From positions 1 through 42,363 of the forward strand of contig JABFXC010000060.1 of the NCBI GenBank assembly GCA_013361935.1: a stretch of DNA of 42,363 nt, given 5' to 3'. The stretch comes from Gemmatimonadaceae bacterium. GTDB taxonomy: Bacteria; Gemmatimonadota; Gemmatimonadetes; Gemmatimonadales; Gemmatimonadaceae. The first letter of the stretch is position 1. Every line of letters begins with the position of its first letter. Shown here in pieces: positions 1 to 6,484 of this stretch. The notes beneath the pieces were generated by a model, which was given only the letters and a program-made list of their open reading frames with translations, was not told the origin of the DNA and ran no database searches. The translations under genes were made by a program, and so were the position numbers.

Positions 1-267
1 CGCGCGCCGCACGAGTGGGCGGCGGGGCACCTCCCGGGCGTGCCGAACCTCCAGCTGCCGGAGATCCCGGAACAGCTCGAGACCCTCCCGCGGGACACGC
101 CGATCATCCTCCAGTGCCAGAGCGGGACGCGATCGATCATCGCCGCCTCGCTGCTGCAGGCGGCGGGATTCGAGCGCGTGGCCGACCTGGAGGGCGGGTA
201 CAAGGGCTGGGTTGCGGCGGGGGAGCCCGTGCAGCACGGCGCCACCGCGGGCTCGGCGCGCGACTGA
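1..267 (+). CDS. Rhodanese-domain protein, C-terminal part (5' end outside window)
   Basis: The frame is open from base 1, so only the last 88 residues are present. They start inside a rhodanese domain: the strand/turn HEWAAGHLPG matches the usual 'W..GHIPGA' element, and CQSGTRS is the rhodanese active-site loop, whose first Cys would carry the persulfide. The terminal GGYKGWVAAGEPV is the usual last helix and strand. Rhodaneses move sulfane sulfur to thiophilic acceptors. The missing N-terminal part could be a metallo-beta-lactamase (persulfide dioxygenase fusion) or a second rhodanese domain; this window cannot say. An ATG at 40 is internal to the domain and not the true start. A perfect hairpin follows the stop. 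Confidence 0.85.
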   Translation, partial: RAPHEWAAGHLPGVPNLQLPEIPEQLETLPRDTPIILQCQSGTRSIIAASLLQAAGFERVADLEGGYKGWVAAGEPVQHGATAGSARD

Positions 268-286
268 CGCGCCGCCGGAAACGCGA

Positions 287-316
287 ACGAGCGCCCGCCG
301 TCAGGCGGGCGCTCGT
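287..316. terminator. Perfect 13-bp hairpin between convergent genes
   Basis: Arms 287-299 and 304-316 (acgagcgcccgcc / ggcgggcgctcgt) pair perfectly around a 4-nt loop. It lies 20 nt after the rhodanese stop and 20 nt after the end of the minus-strand DUF1232 gene, so it can serve both. There is no long T-run on either side, so strict intrinsic termination is not certain. It shares the ACGAGCG core with hairpins at 16054-16086 and 41492-41530. Confidence 0.7.
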
Positions 317-336
317 CGTTCACGCGGGCCGAAGGC

Positions 337-837
337 TCAGCGGCGGGTGGCGCCGCGGAGTCGGCGGCGGATCTTCGCCGGGAGGAAGAATGCCGCCGCG
401 GAGAACACCGCGCGCAGGTTCATGTCGGCGAGATCCTCGGCCGCGCCCGACCAGTGGGCGAGGAGAACGCTTCGCCCCGCGTTGCCGATCAGGCGCTGCA
501 GCGCGAGCACCAGCAGATAGACGTCGTCGACCTCCCCGAGGAACGGGATGAAGTCGGGCACGAGATCGATCGGCATGATGATGTAGGCGATCGCCCCGGC
601 GACGAGCAGCTTGTCGACCGCCGAGACGCGGGCGTCGGTCATGAGCCCCATCAGCAGCCGCAGGTAGTTCGGCAGCTGGCGGATGTAGTGCATGACGGTG
701 CGCCGGGCGCCGTTGCGCGGGCCGGCGACCTCTCCCTCCTCGAACTCGACGGGCGCGGCTGCGGCGATCTCGGCGGCGTCACGGCGGGTCTTGCCGCGGC
801 GGCGATGGGCCGTGCCCCCTTCTACTCTGGGACTCAC
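337..837 (-). CDS. DUF1232 (YkvA-type) membrane protein
   Basis: 166 residues. The segment VDKLLVAGAIAYIIMPIDLV followed by PDFIPFLGEVDDV is the DUF1232 signature: two hydrophobic stretches around an invariant P-x-D-x-x-PD-x-x-P turn. The N-terminal ~45 residues are basic and low-complexity, and a C-terminal hydrophobic AVFSAAAFFLP precedes a basic tail. DUF1232 proteins are small membrane proteins of unknown biochemical role, sometimes implicated in envelope stress. The start is GTG at 837, overlapping the upstream stop as GTGA, so the two genes are probably translationally coupled. A later ATG (residue 50, MHYIRQLPNYLRLL) would still keep the domain and remains an alternative start. Confidence 0.8.
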   Translation of the reverse strand: MSPRVEGGTAHRRRGKTRRDAAEIAAAAPVEFEEGEVAGPRNGARRTVMHYIRQLPNYLRLLMGLMTDARVSAVDKLLVAGAIAYIIMPIDLVPDFIPFLGEVDDVYLLVLALQRLIGNAGRSVLLAHWSGAAEDLADMNLRAVFSAAAFFLPAKIRRRLRGATRR

Positions 838-1244
838 GTGGTCTGGTCTCCGGACCTGGGCGTTGCTGGCGACGTGGGGGCGCTCGGTGCGCCACCCGCG
901 GGGCCACCGGCTTCGGGCGTCCCGGGCTTCCTGGACGCGCCGATCCCCGTGGCGCCGGCGATGTCACTCGCAACAGACTTGCCAGCGGCGGCGACCCCAT
1001 CCAGAACGGACATCGCCTGCCCCATCAGGCCCATGGCCTTCGAGATGGTCGTCGCCGAGACCTTCCCGGCGCGAAGGGAGTCCTCGACCGCGTCGCCGAA
1101 GCGCTGGAAGATCGAGGCGGGAGGGGCGGGACGCTCAGCGTAGCGGGACTCGAGGAACTCGACGTAGTCGAGCACCTGATAGCCGCGCTCGTCAGAGAGT
1201 GATTCCAGCTTGCGGAGGATCCTGTCGCGCAGGTGCTGCTGCAT
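834..1244 (-). CDS. Small unknown protein with DUF2281-like N-terminus
   Basis: 136 residues; family not firmly recognised. The N-terminus (LRKLESLSDERGYQVLDYVE, then FLESRY) resembles the short helix-loop-helix of DUF2281-type proteins, where a 'V-x-D-[YF]-x-E-F-L' helix follows a 'L...L.D' helix. The middle is a helical Ala/Ser/Met-rich stretch (ISKAMGLMGQAMSVLDGVAA), and the last 40 residues are Gly/Pro/Ala/Thr-rich and probably disordered. An AGGAGAG ribosome-binding site sits 6 nt upstream of the ATG at 1244. It is coupled to the DUF1232 gene by a 4-nt overlap. No enzymatic motif is visible. An association with the membrane protein downstream is only an inference from the coupling. Confidence 0.75.
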   Translation of the reverse strand: MQQHLRDRILRKLESLSDERGYQVLDYVEFLESRYAERPAPPASIFQRFGDAVEDSLRAGKVSATTISKAMGLMGQAMSVLDGVAAAGKSVASDIAGATGIGASRKPGTPEAGGPAGGAPSAPTSPATPRSGDQTT

Positions 1245-1289
1245 GGCGTCGCTCTCCTGACGTGGCTCGCTGTGTGGTGCGTCCCTCCG

Positions 1290-2318
1290 TCAGCCGCGCC
1301 AGCGTGCCCGCTTGCCGCGCGCGTCGATGTGGACGTAGGGAGTGCTGTACCGGCGGCTGGTATAGAGTCCCATCCCGCCCCTCAGCTCCGGATGATCCTG
1401 CTCGACCGCCTCCACCGCAAGTGCCACGAGCCGGCTGTCGGCGGCCGTGAAGCGTCCGTCGAAGTTCGCGTCGATGGTGACGTCGGCGGCGTCGCCGTAC
1501 TGATGGCGGCTGTCGCGCGCGGAGCGCTTCACCGCGACGTTGTGGATGGGGGTGCGGAAGCCCGAGTGGACGTCGAGCGCCACGGAGCGGTCGGGGGCGA
1601 CGCTGTCGCCGCGCATCCGCACCACCTGCTCGATCACCAGCTCCAGCTTGTCGAGGAGCTTCGGGTCGAGGGCCACGTACCGCGGCCAGGTGGACTGGCC
1701 ATCGTGGGTGAGGAAGTCGCCGACGCGGAAATGCTTCGTCACGGCGAGGTCCACGTCCTGGGGGCCGACCTCGATGAACCCTTCGGGGGCATCGTGCCTT
1801 CCGCCGAGCTTCTCGGCGAGATAGGTCCCGATGCGATAGCCGTTGATGGACGACCCGACTTTCTCGGCGAAGGGGACGAGCACGGCGACGGTCATCTCGC
1901 TGACGACCGTTCGCTGGCCCTCGCTGAGGAGTGCGAGGTGATACATCCCCGGGGCCGACGGAGCGACCAGCTTCGCGCCGCCGAGCGGCCGCGCCGCGTC
2001 GACCAGCGAATCGCTGCCGGTGCGAACCCAGGAGTAGCGGATCTTCGTCGGGTCGCCCTCGACCTCGAGCGGGTATTCGACGTCCTCGCCCGGCAGGGCG
2101 ACGCGGAGCTTCACCTCTCCGCTCTTTCCGAACGCATCCGCGCTCGGGGAGACGAGGTCGGCGATCGCGAGATTCTGGAAGGGCTTCTTCAGGATGTCGC
2201 CTGCCGGCTGACGAAGCTCGGCGACGGCGAGTGCCGCGGTGAGAAAGGCGGCGACGGTGAGCCAGCCTGCGCGCGCGGGGTGCGAGGGCGCGCGCGGGGC
2301 ACGGCGTTCCACCGGCAT
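1290..2318 (-). CDS. M15-family (D-Ala-D-Ala peptidase-like) metallopeptidase, downstream paralogue
   Basis: 342 residues with an N-terminal signal/anchor (WLTVAAFLTAALAVA, residues 19-33). An N-terminal beta-rich region of about 180 residues precedes a C-terminal M15 fold. Zinc-binding residues fit SRHQYGDAAD (His272, Asp279) and PYVHIDARG (His330); the HSGFRTP element just before is also typical. M15 enzymes of this type cleave peptide bonds in peptidoglycan stems, so a periplasmic cell-wall role is likely. Directly after the zinc Asp there is a DANFDGRFTAAD loop with the spacing of a calcium-binding EF-hand/dockerin loop. The start overlaps the upstream paralogue's stop as TGATG, so translation is coupled and it shares that gene's riboswitch leader. 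Confidence 0.85.
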   Translation of the reverse strand: MPVERRAPRAPSHPARAGWLTVAAFLTAALAVAELRQPAGDILKKPFQNLAIADLVSPSADAFGKSGEVKLRVALPGEDVEYPLEVEGDPTKIRYSWVRTGSDSLVDAARPLGGAKLVAPSAPGMYHLALLSEGQRTVVSEMTVAVLVPFAEKVGSSINGYRIGTYLAEKLGGRHDAPEGFIEVGPQDVDLAVTKHFRVGDFLTHDGQSTWPRYVALDPKLLDKLELVIEQVVRMRGDSVAPDRSVALDVHSGFRTPIHNVAVKRSARDSRHQYGDAADVTIDANFDGRFTAADSRLVALAVEAVEQDHPELRGGMGLYTSRRYSTPYVHIDARGKRARWRG

Positions 2319-3325
2319 CAGGTGCGGCTCCAGCGAGCGCGCTTTCCGCGCGCGTCGACGTGGGCGAAGGGGCCGTGGGCGCGAGTGGCGCGGTACACGC
2401 CCCCGCCGCCGGCGAGCTCCGGGTAGGCGCGCTCGACGCGCTCGACCGCGGCGACGATGACCTTCGCGTCGCGCGAATCCACTCGGCGGTCGTGATTCAG
2501 ATCGTCCATCCGCCCGTCCCCGTTGTTGTCGACGAAGACATCGGCAGCGTCACCGAACTGGTGGCGACTGTCCTTCGCGCGGCCACCGCGGCGGCCGACG
2601 CCCTGCGCGTTGTATTCCGGGGTCCGGAAGCCGGACATCACGCTCATGTGCTCGACCCGGACGCCGTGCGCCTCCAGATCCTGGATCACGAGCTCCAGCT
2701 TGTCAATCAGCTCTTCCCGGAGGACCAGGTACTTCGGCCAGACGCCCTGCTGATCGTGCGTGAGGAAGTCGCGGAGGCGGAAGTGCTCGGAGACCTGCAG
2801 ATCCTGGTTCTCGGGGGTGACGACGATGAAGCCGTCAGGATTCTCGTATGCGTCGGAGCGGAGGCGTCCCTTCTCTTCCGGCCAGTATCCGATGCGGTAG
2901 GATCCGACGCGGCCCTTGTCCTTCGCTTCGAAGGGGAGGAGGGTGACGAAGCTGAGGCTCCGGCCGAGGCCGGCGCTGTCGCCGACGTCGTAGACTCCCG
3001 GTGTCTGGATGGCCGTGTTCCCGAACAACCGCTCGAGGATCGGGACCGCGAACGAGCCGCGGCGATCGGAGACGAAGCGGACGCGAAGCTTGCCGCTGCG
3101 GCCGAACATCGTGTCGGCGGGGACTGCCGCGAGGAGTGACCCGACGTTGGCCTCGGCGACCCCGCTCGTGGAGATCGTGGTGACGAGGCTGTCGTCGCCG
3201 GAGACGCGCCGGTCGGCGCGGGTGGCGCCACGCGCGACGCCGACCGAGGCGCCAAGCACCCCCGCCGCGACCGCGCCGACACCGAGCACGCGCAGACTCG
3301 CGCGCGCGAAAGAAGTGGAATCCAT
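2318..3325 (-). CDS. M15-family metallopeptidase, first gene behind the c-di-GMP-type leader
   Basis: 335 residues from the ATG at 3325, chosen because AGGGAGG lies 8 nt upstream and because an in-frame GTG at 3376 falls inside the leader aptamer. The N-terminus (ARASLRVLGVGAVAAGVLGA) looks like a Sec signal peptide. The domain order matches the downstream paralogue: beta-rich N-terminal region, then an M15 domain with MSGFRTPEYN, SRHQFGDAADV (His255, Asp262) and FAHVDARGKRARW (His322). Two overlapping calcium-loop-like segments follow the zinc Asp (DNNGDGRMDDLN and DLNHDRRVDSRD), close to a dockerin pair. The two peptidases are tandem paralogues, presumably from a duplication. Substrate specificity (endopeptidase versus carboxypeptidase) cannot be read from the sequence. 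Confidence 0.85.
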   Translation of the reverse strand: MDSTSFARASLRVLGVGAVAAGVLGASVGVARGATRADRRVSGDDSLVTTISTSGVAEANVGSLLAAVPADTMFGRSGKLRVRFVSDRRGSFAVPILERLFGNTAIQTPGVYDVGDSAGLGRSLSFVTLLPFEAKDKGRVGSYRIGYWPEEKGRLRSDAYENPDGFIVVTPENQDLQVSEHFRLRDFLTHDQQGVWPKYLVLREELIDKLELVIQDLEAHGVRVEHMSVMSGFRTPEYNAQGVGRRGGRAKDSRHQFGDAADVFVDNNGDGRMDDLNHDRRVDSRDAKVIVAAVERVERAYPELAGGGGVYRATRAHGPFAHVDARGKRARWSRT

Positions 3326-3337
3326 CGGTCCTGCCTC

Positions 3338-3431
3338 CCTGGTAACCAGACTGGCGGCGGCGACCTGAGTCGCCACCGTCTCACGGCTTTGCGTGTCGGC
3401 GCACCGCGCGCCGACTTGCCCTTGGCAAGGA
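3338..3431 (-). promoter_or_regulatory. Cyclic-di-GMP-I (GEMM-I) riboswitch candidate
   Basis: Read on the minus strand, the leader has AGGGCAA (3422-3416) and an 8-bp P2 hairpin (arms 3415-3408 and 3402-3395). The diagnostic ACGCAAAGCC (3394-3385) follows. A long P3 comes next, closed by AGAC (3381-3378) with GUCU (3351-3348) and containing GGCGAC/GUCGCC. Last is GGUUACC (3347-3341), which pairs with GGCAA to close P1. This order and these strings match the Vc2-type GEMM-I aptamer, including the UUACC side that carries the ligand-contacting C. The P2 loop is GCGGU rather than the usual GNRA, which is atypical. The P1 3' strand touches the AGGGAGG ribosome-binding site, so translational control of the M15 pair is the simplest reading. 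Confidence 0.82.
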
Positions 3432-3438
3432 GCCCCGC

Positions 3439-3444
3439 GTTATA
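3439..3444 (-). promoter_or_regulatory. Possible -10 element (TATAAC) for the M15 operon
   Basis: TATAAC on the minus strand lies just upstream of the riboswitch aptamer, which would put the transcript start near 3432 at the aptamer's 5' edge. No good -35 hexamer sits at 16-18 nt. A 13-nt inverted repeat GGGATA-C-TATCCC (3447-3459 on the plus strand) occupies the spacer region and could be an operator. Confidence 0.4.
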
Positions 3445-3479
3445 CGGGGATACTATCCCATGCTCTAGAGACAGAGATA

Positions 3480-3514
3480 GCCCCCGGGAGGTAAAAGGTT
3501 CACCTCCCGGGGGC
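3480..3514 (-). terminator. Strong hairpin after the L,D-transpeptidase gene
   Basis: Arms 3480-3492 and 3502-3514 (gcccccgggaggt / acctcccgggggc) form a perfect 13-bp stem with a 9-nt loop, 30 nt past the transpeptidase stop. On the minus strand the stem is followed by a pyrimidine-rich tatctctgtctc. It separates the transpeptidase unit from the riboswitch-controlled M15 unit. Confidence 0.8.
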
Positions 3515-3544
3515 TTGTGACCCGCCCCACTCTTGACCGATTGG

Positions 3545-4396
3545 TTAGTAGATGTAGACCGAGGTCCCGATCGGCACCATGCGGTAGAGGGTCTCGATGT
3601 CCTCGTTCCGCAGGCGGACGCAGCCGTGGCTGGCCGACCGGCCAATGGAGGAGGGCGTGTCCGTGCCGTGAATGCCGTAGCCATCGCCCAGGTTGAGGCG
3701 ATAGGTGCCAAGCACTCCCTTGTACTTCCGCTGGTTGGTGCCGTACGGCGGGATGATGAGGTTCCCTCCCGCGCTGATCTCGTGCCCCTCCTGCACCTCG
3801 AGCGGAACGATGCTGCCGTCGGGATACTTCTTCACCACGTCGTTGCCTTCGACCGTGAGAGTGCCGCCGTCCTCGGTGGGGACGCCCTGCCCGCGCTGCA
3901 GGCGGACTAGGCCGAGGTTCTTCTTCTTGGCCATCTCGACGAAGTGCCAGTCGGGGGGGACCCAGATCGGATCCTGCTCCTTGCCCTGCACCACGAGGCG
4001 CCCGCGCGGGGTCTCGAACTTCCAGTGCACTCCACCTTCGTTGACGAGCTCCTTGCCGCTGCCCGTGGCGACGCGGGTCGTGAAGAGGGTGGTGTTGCCC
4101 TGCTTGTACCAGAGGCGATTGTCCTCGATGCTGACGACGATATAGGGCCGGTCGCCCGGCGACTCGGCCGACGTCGCCATCACCGCCTCGAGGGTATCGC
4201 TGGAAGCACCCACTGCCTTCTTCACGTCCTCGAGAGTCTCGAGGGTGTGGTTGAAGACCATGCGCGTCACGTCGCGCTCGTAGCGGGCCTCCGCCGTGTG
4301 CGTGACGAGGAGGACGCTCAGCCCGGCGAGGACGATCACGCCGAGGATGAGGCCCCAGGCGATGCGGCCGCCGTGTCGGAAGAATTCGAATGCCAT
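3545..4396 (-). CDS. L,D-transpeptidase (YkuD domain), membrane-anchored
   Basis: 283 residues. A single N-terminal membrane segment (GLILGVIVLAGLSVLLV, about residues 15-31) anchors a periplasmic YkuD domain. That domain begins near PYIVVSIEDNRLWYKQG and ends with the catalytic block: HGTD (His243) and SASHGCVRLRNEDI (His257, Cys259). The family forms 3-3 cross-links or attaches proteins to peptidoglycan by acyl transfer through the Cys. The only catalytic residues expected are present, so it should be active. It lies 19 nt downstream of a degenerate paralogue and is probably co-transcribed with it; the strong hairpin at 3480-3514 ends the unit. The start is the ATG at 4396, although no clear ribosome-binding site precedes it. 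Confidence 0.92.
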   Translation of the reverse strand: MAFEFFRHGGRIAWGLILGVIVLAGLSVLLVTHTAEARYERDVTRMVFNHTLETLEDVKKAVGASSDTLEAVMATSAESPGDRPYIVVSIEDNRLWYKQGNTTLFTTRVATGSGKELVNEGGVHWKFETPRGRLVVQGKEQDPIWVPPDWHFVEMAKKKNLGLVRLQRGQGVPTEDGGTLTVEGNDVVKKYPDGSIVPLEVQEGHEISAGGNLIIPPYGTNQRKYKGVLGTYRLNLGDGYGIHGTDTPSSIGRSASHGCVRLRNEDIETLYRMVPIGTSVYIY

Positions 4397-4415
4397 GCGT
4401 CGTTGCCAGTAGTTG

Positions 4416-5249
4416 TCAGTACAGGTAGACGGTGCTGCCGGCCTTCAGGTTGGGCACGATGGCGCGGAGGTCCGCGGGGCGCGCACGGATACTACCCGGG
4501 AGGACGTACGCCGGATCTGCGAGCGGTCCGTCGGCCGGGAGCGAGTAGACCACGGTGCCCCCGCTGAGGAGGATCGCGACGGGGCCAAGCGCGCCCTTGA
4601 CCGAACGATCAGCCGGCACCTCGAGCCCGCGATCGGTATATACCCATTTCGGCACCTCCCACGAGCCGCCATCGAGGATCTTCTCGACCGTGCGAGCCCC
4701 GCGCGGCGGGGTCATGCGCACCGTGTCCGGCCCGGCCCCGATGACCTTTTCCGGGGCGACCTGCACCGGCATCTCGCGGAGCAGCGCGCCATCCTGCTCG
4801 AGCAGCATGCGACCGGAGTCGACCTCGATCGATACATGGAGGTCCTTGTCGCCCTGCGCCTGGCGGCGGATGAGCTCCACCGCGACGCGGAGCTTGTTGC
4901 GCTCCGTGGCGATGACGGCGTCGGCCTGCTTGCGCTCGGCGTCGCTCATCCCCGAGCGGAGGCGGTCGATCTCGGTGACGTAGTAGTTGCGCTTGTAGAC
5001 GAGCCACGCGTCGGCGGCGAGCATGACGACGAACGCGATCGCCATGGTCGCGAGGATTCCGGGATAGGCCCGCCGGAACTCGCTCCAGCCTTTCCTGCGC
5101 CGCTCGACCTGGGGCCGCGGAGCGGCTGGCGAAGGCGGGGCCGGCGGCGCCGCCGGGGCGCCGGGGCCCGGCTGCATGCCCGGGGTATGCAGCGGCGTCT
5201 CGTGCCGCGAAGGGATCGCGGGGGTGCCCGCGTCGTTCTGGTCCGTCAT
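4416..5249 (-). CDS. Degenerate L,D-transpeptidase paralogue (catalytic Cys and His lost)
   Basis: 277 residues: a Pro/Ala-rich cytoplasmic tail (1-55), a membrane segment (GILATMAIAFVVMLAADAWLV), a possibly coiled region rich in Arg/Glu/Ala (about 90-135), then a YkuD-like beta domain. The C-terminus aligns residue for residue with the neighbouring enzyme: both have exactly 24 residues after the catalytic position and end T/S-V-Y-[IL]-Y. However, the enzyme's SHGC is LPGS here (Ser253 for Cys), and the upstream HGTD is SLPAD. It should therefore not be a transpeptidase. A structural, binding or regulatory partner of the active enzyme is an inference from the tandem arrangement. The ATG at 5249 has no obvious ribosome-binding site. 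Confidence 0.75.
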   Translation of the reverse strand: MTDQNDAGTPAIPSRHETPLHTPGMQPGPGAPAAPPAPPSPAAPRPQVERRRKGWSEFRRAYPGILATMAIAFVVMLAADAWLVYKRNYYVTEIDRLRSGMSDAERKQADAVIATERNKLRVAVELIRRQAQGDKDLHVSIEVDSGRMLLEQDGALLREMPVQVAPEKVIGAGPDTVRMTPPRGARTVEKILDGGSWEVPKWVYTDRGLEVPADRSVKGALGPVAILLSGGTVVYSLPADGPLADPAYVLPGSIRARPADLRAIVPNLKAGSTVYLY

Positions 5250-5336
5250 CAGCTATCGAAGATGAGACGCGTCGACCGCGTCAATGTAGAGTCGAAGGAG
5301 ATACCCGGCTGCGGCCGGCGCGTTGCGGGCCGCGGC

Positions 5337-6443
5337 TCAGCGCCGGACGATGGTGATCAGCTCGAGCACCGGGACCCCGACCGGCTCGCTGCGTCCCGTC
5401 CGGACTCGCGCGGTGATCGTGGCCTTCGCGAGATCGGGGATCTGGGCCGCGGCCGGGGCGAGCGCCGGAGGGATGGCAAGATACAGCAGCGAGTTCTCTC
5501 CCGCGGGCCCCTGCGCGAGGAGATAGGGCTCGCGGTCGGCGAGATTCTTCCGCAGCGCGTCGGAGATCTGGTGGGCGAGGATCTCGACGTCCCAGTGGAC
5601 GATGCGGCCCACCGTCCCCTCCGGGTCGGAGCGGAGGTCGGCGGCGCTGACGGCGCCCTTGAGCGCGCTGTCGGCGACGGAGAAGTCCGCCTCGCGGGCC
5701 CATCCCTCGACCTGCACGCGGATCCACCCCCGGTCGCGGCCGGTGACCGTCGTGCGCGCGCCCGGAAGCAGCGTCCCGACGCGCTGGCCGTCGGGGGCCG
5801 CGGCGAGAGCGGTCTGGCCCACGGGAGTGAGGACGAGACCGCCGGGTCCGGAGTCCACGGGAGCGGTGGTCCTGGTCGCGGGCTTCGTCGTCTGCTGCTG
5901 CTCGGCGGGCGCGATGGTGGCGGGCGTCGTATCGACGGTCGCGGGAGGCGTCGGCGTCGCGGTCGCGACCGGCGCAGCGGCGCCGACGCTCGCGATTGCG
6001 ACCCAGCCCGTCCGGCGGATGTGGACCCATGCGCCGCGGCGCTCGACCTGCGCGACGCCCATACCCGCCCGCAGGTCGCCGACGACCGCGGACTGCGGCG
6101 CGGCGTCTGCGCGCAGCCTGACCGGATTGCCCGGCTTGATGGTGAGCGCGAAGGAATCACGCGCACCGCCGAGGAAGGGCGCGGCGACCCAGCCGTCGAC
6201 GGTCGCCTGCACCCAGTTGCCCTGCCGCGCGCCGGCGGCGACGACGGCGCCCTTGCGGAGCGTCGCGAGCGGGCGTTCACCGGGAGCGGCGAAGAGATCG
6301 GTGCCGCGGACGATCACGTCCTGCGCCCGAGCCGCGCGCGGCGCCCCGCCGGCGAAGGCGAGGGGAAACAGGGCGATGCCCAGCGCACGGCGAATCCCCG
6401 CGATCCGTCGCGTGTGCGTGTGGGCGCGGGTACATTTGAGCAC
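5337..6443 (-). CDS. Secreted protein with three SH3-like repeats and an unknown C-terminal domain
   Basis: About 368 residues from a GTG at 6443. Longer frames exist, but they would run into the divergent gpmI gene. An arginine-rich n-region and hydrophobic core (ALGIALFPLAFAGGAPRAARA) form a signal peptide ending before QDV. Three bacterial SH3-like repeats follow, each with the hallmark ending W-[VI]-x-[AVHR] and 'GW': LRKGAVVAAGARQGNWVQAT, LRAGMGVAQVERRGAWVHIR and LLPGARTTVTGRDRGWIRVQ. A Thr/Pro/Gln-rich linker separates repeats two and three. The last ~110 residues (from VSAADLRSDPEG) form a domain I do not recognise, perhaps OB-fold-like. SH3 repeats often bind cell-wall peptides, which suits the neighbouring peptidoglycan genes. 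Start choice is uncertain. Confidence 0.7.
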   Translation of the reverse strand: MLKCTRAHTHTRRIAGIRRALGIALFPLAFAGGAPRAARAQDVIVRGTDLFAAPGERPLATLRKGAVVAAGARQGNWVQATVDGWVAAPFLGGARDSFALTIKPGNPVRLRADAAPQSAVVGDLRAGMGVAQVERRGAWVHIRRTGWVAIASVGAAAPVATATPTPPATVDTTPATIAPAEQQQTTKPATRTTAPVDSGPGGLVLTPVGQTALAAAPDGQRVGTLLPGARTTVTGRDRGWIRVQVEGWAREADFSVADSALKGAVSAADLRSDPEGTVGRIVHWDVEILAHQISDALRKNLADREPYLLAQGPAGENSLLYLAIPPALAPAAAQIPDLAKATITARVRTGRSEPVGVPVLELITIVRR

Positions 6444-6484
6444 TGTCCGCTGAGAAGAGACCACGCGAGAGAGAGCGAGCGAAG

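Noticed and set aside
3325..3376. GTG at 3376 as the start of the upstream M15 peptidase
   Set aside because: It lies inside the predicted riboswitch aptamer and has no ribosome-binding site, while the ATG at 3325 has AGGGAGG at 8 nt and a clean signal peptide.
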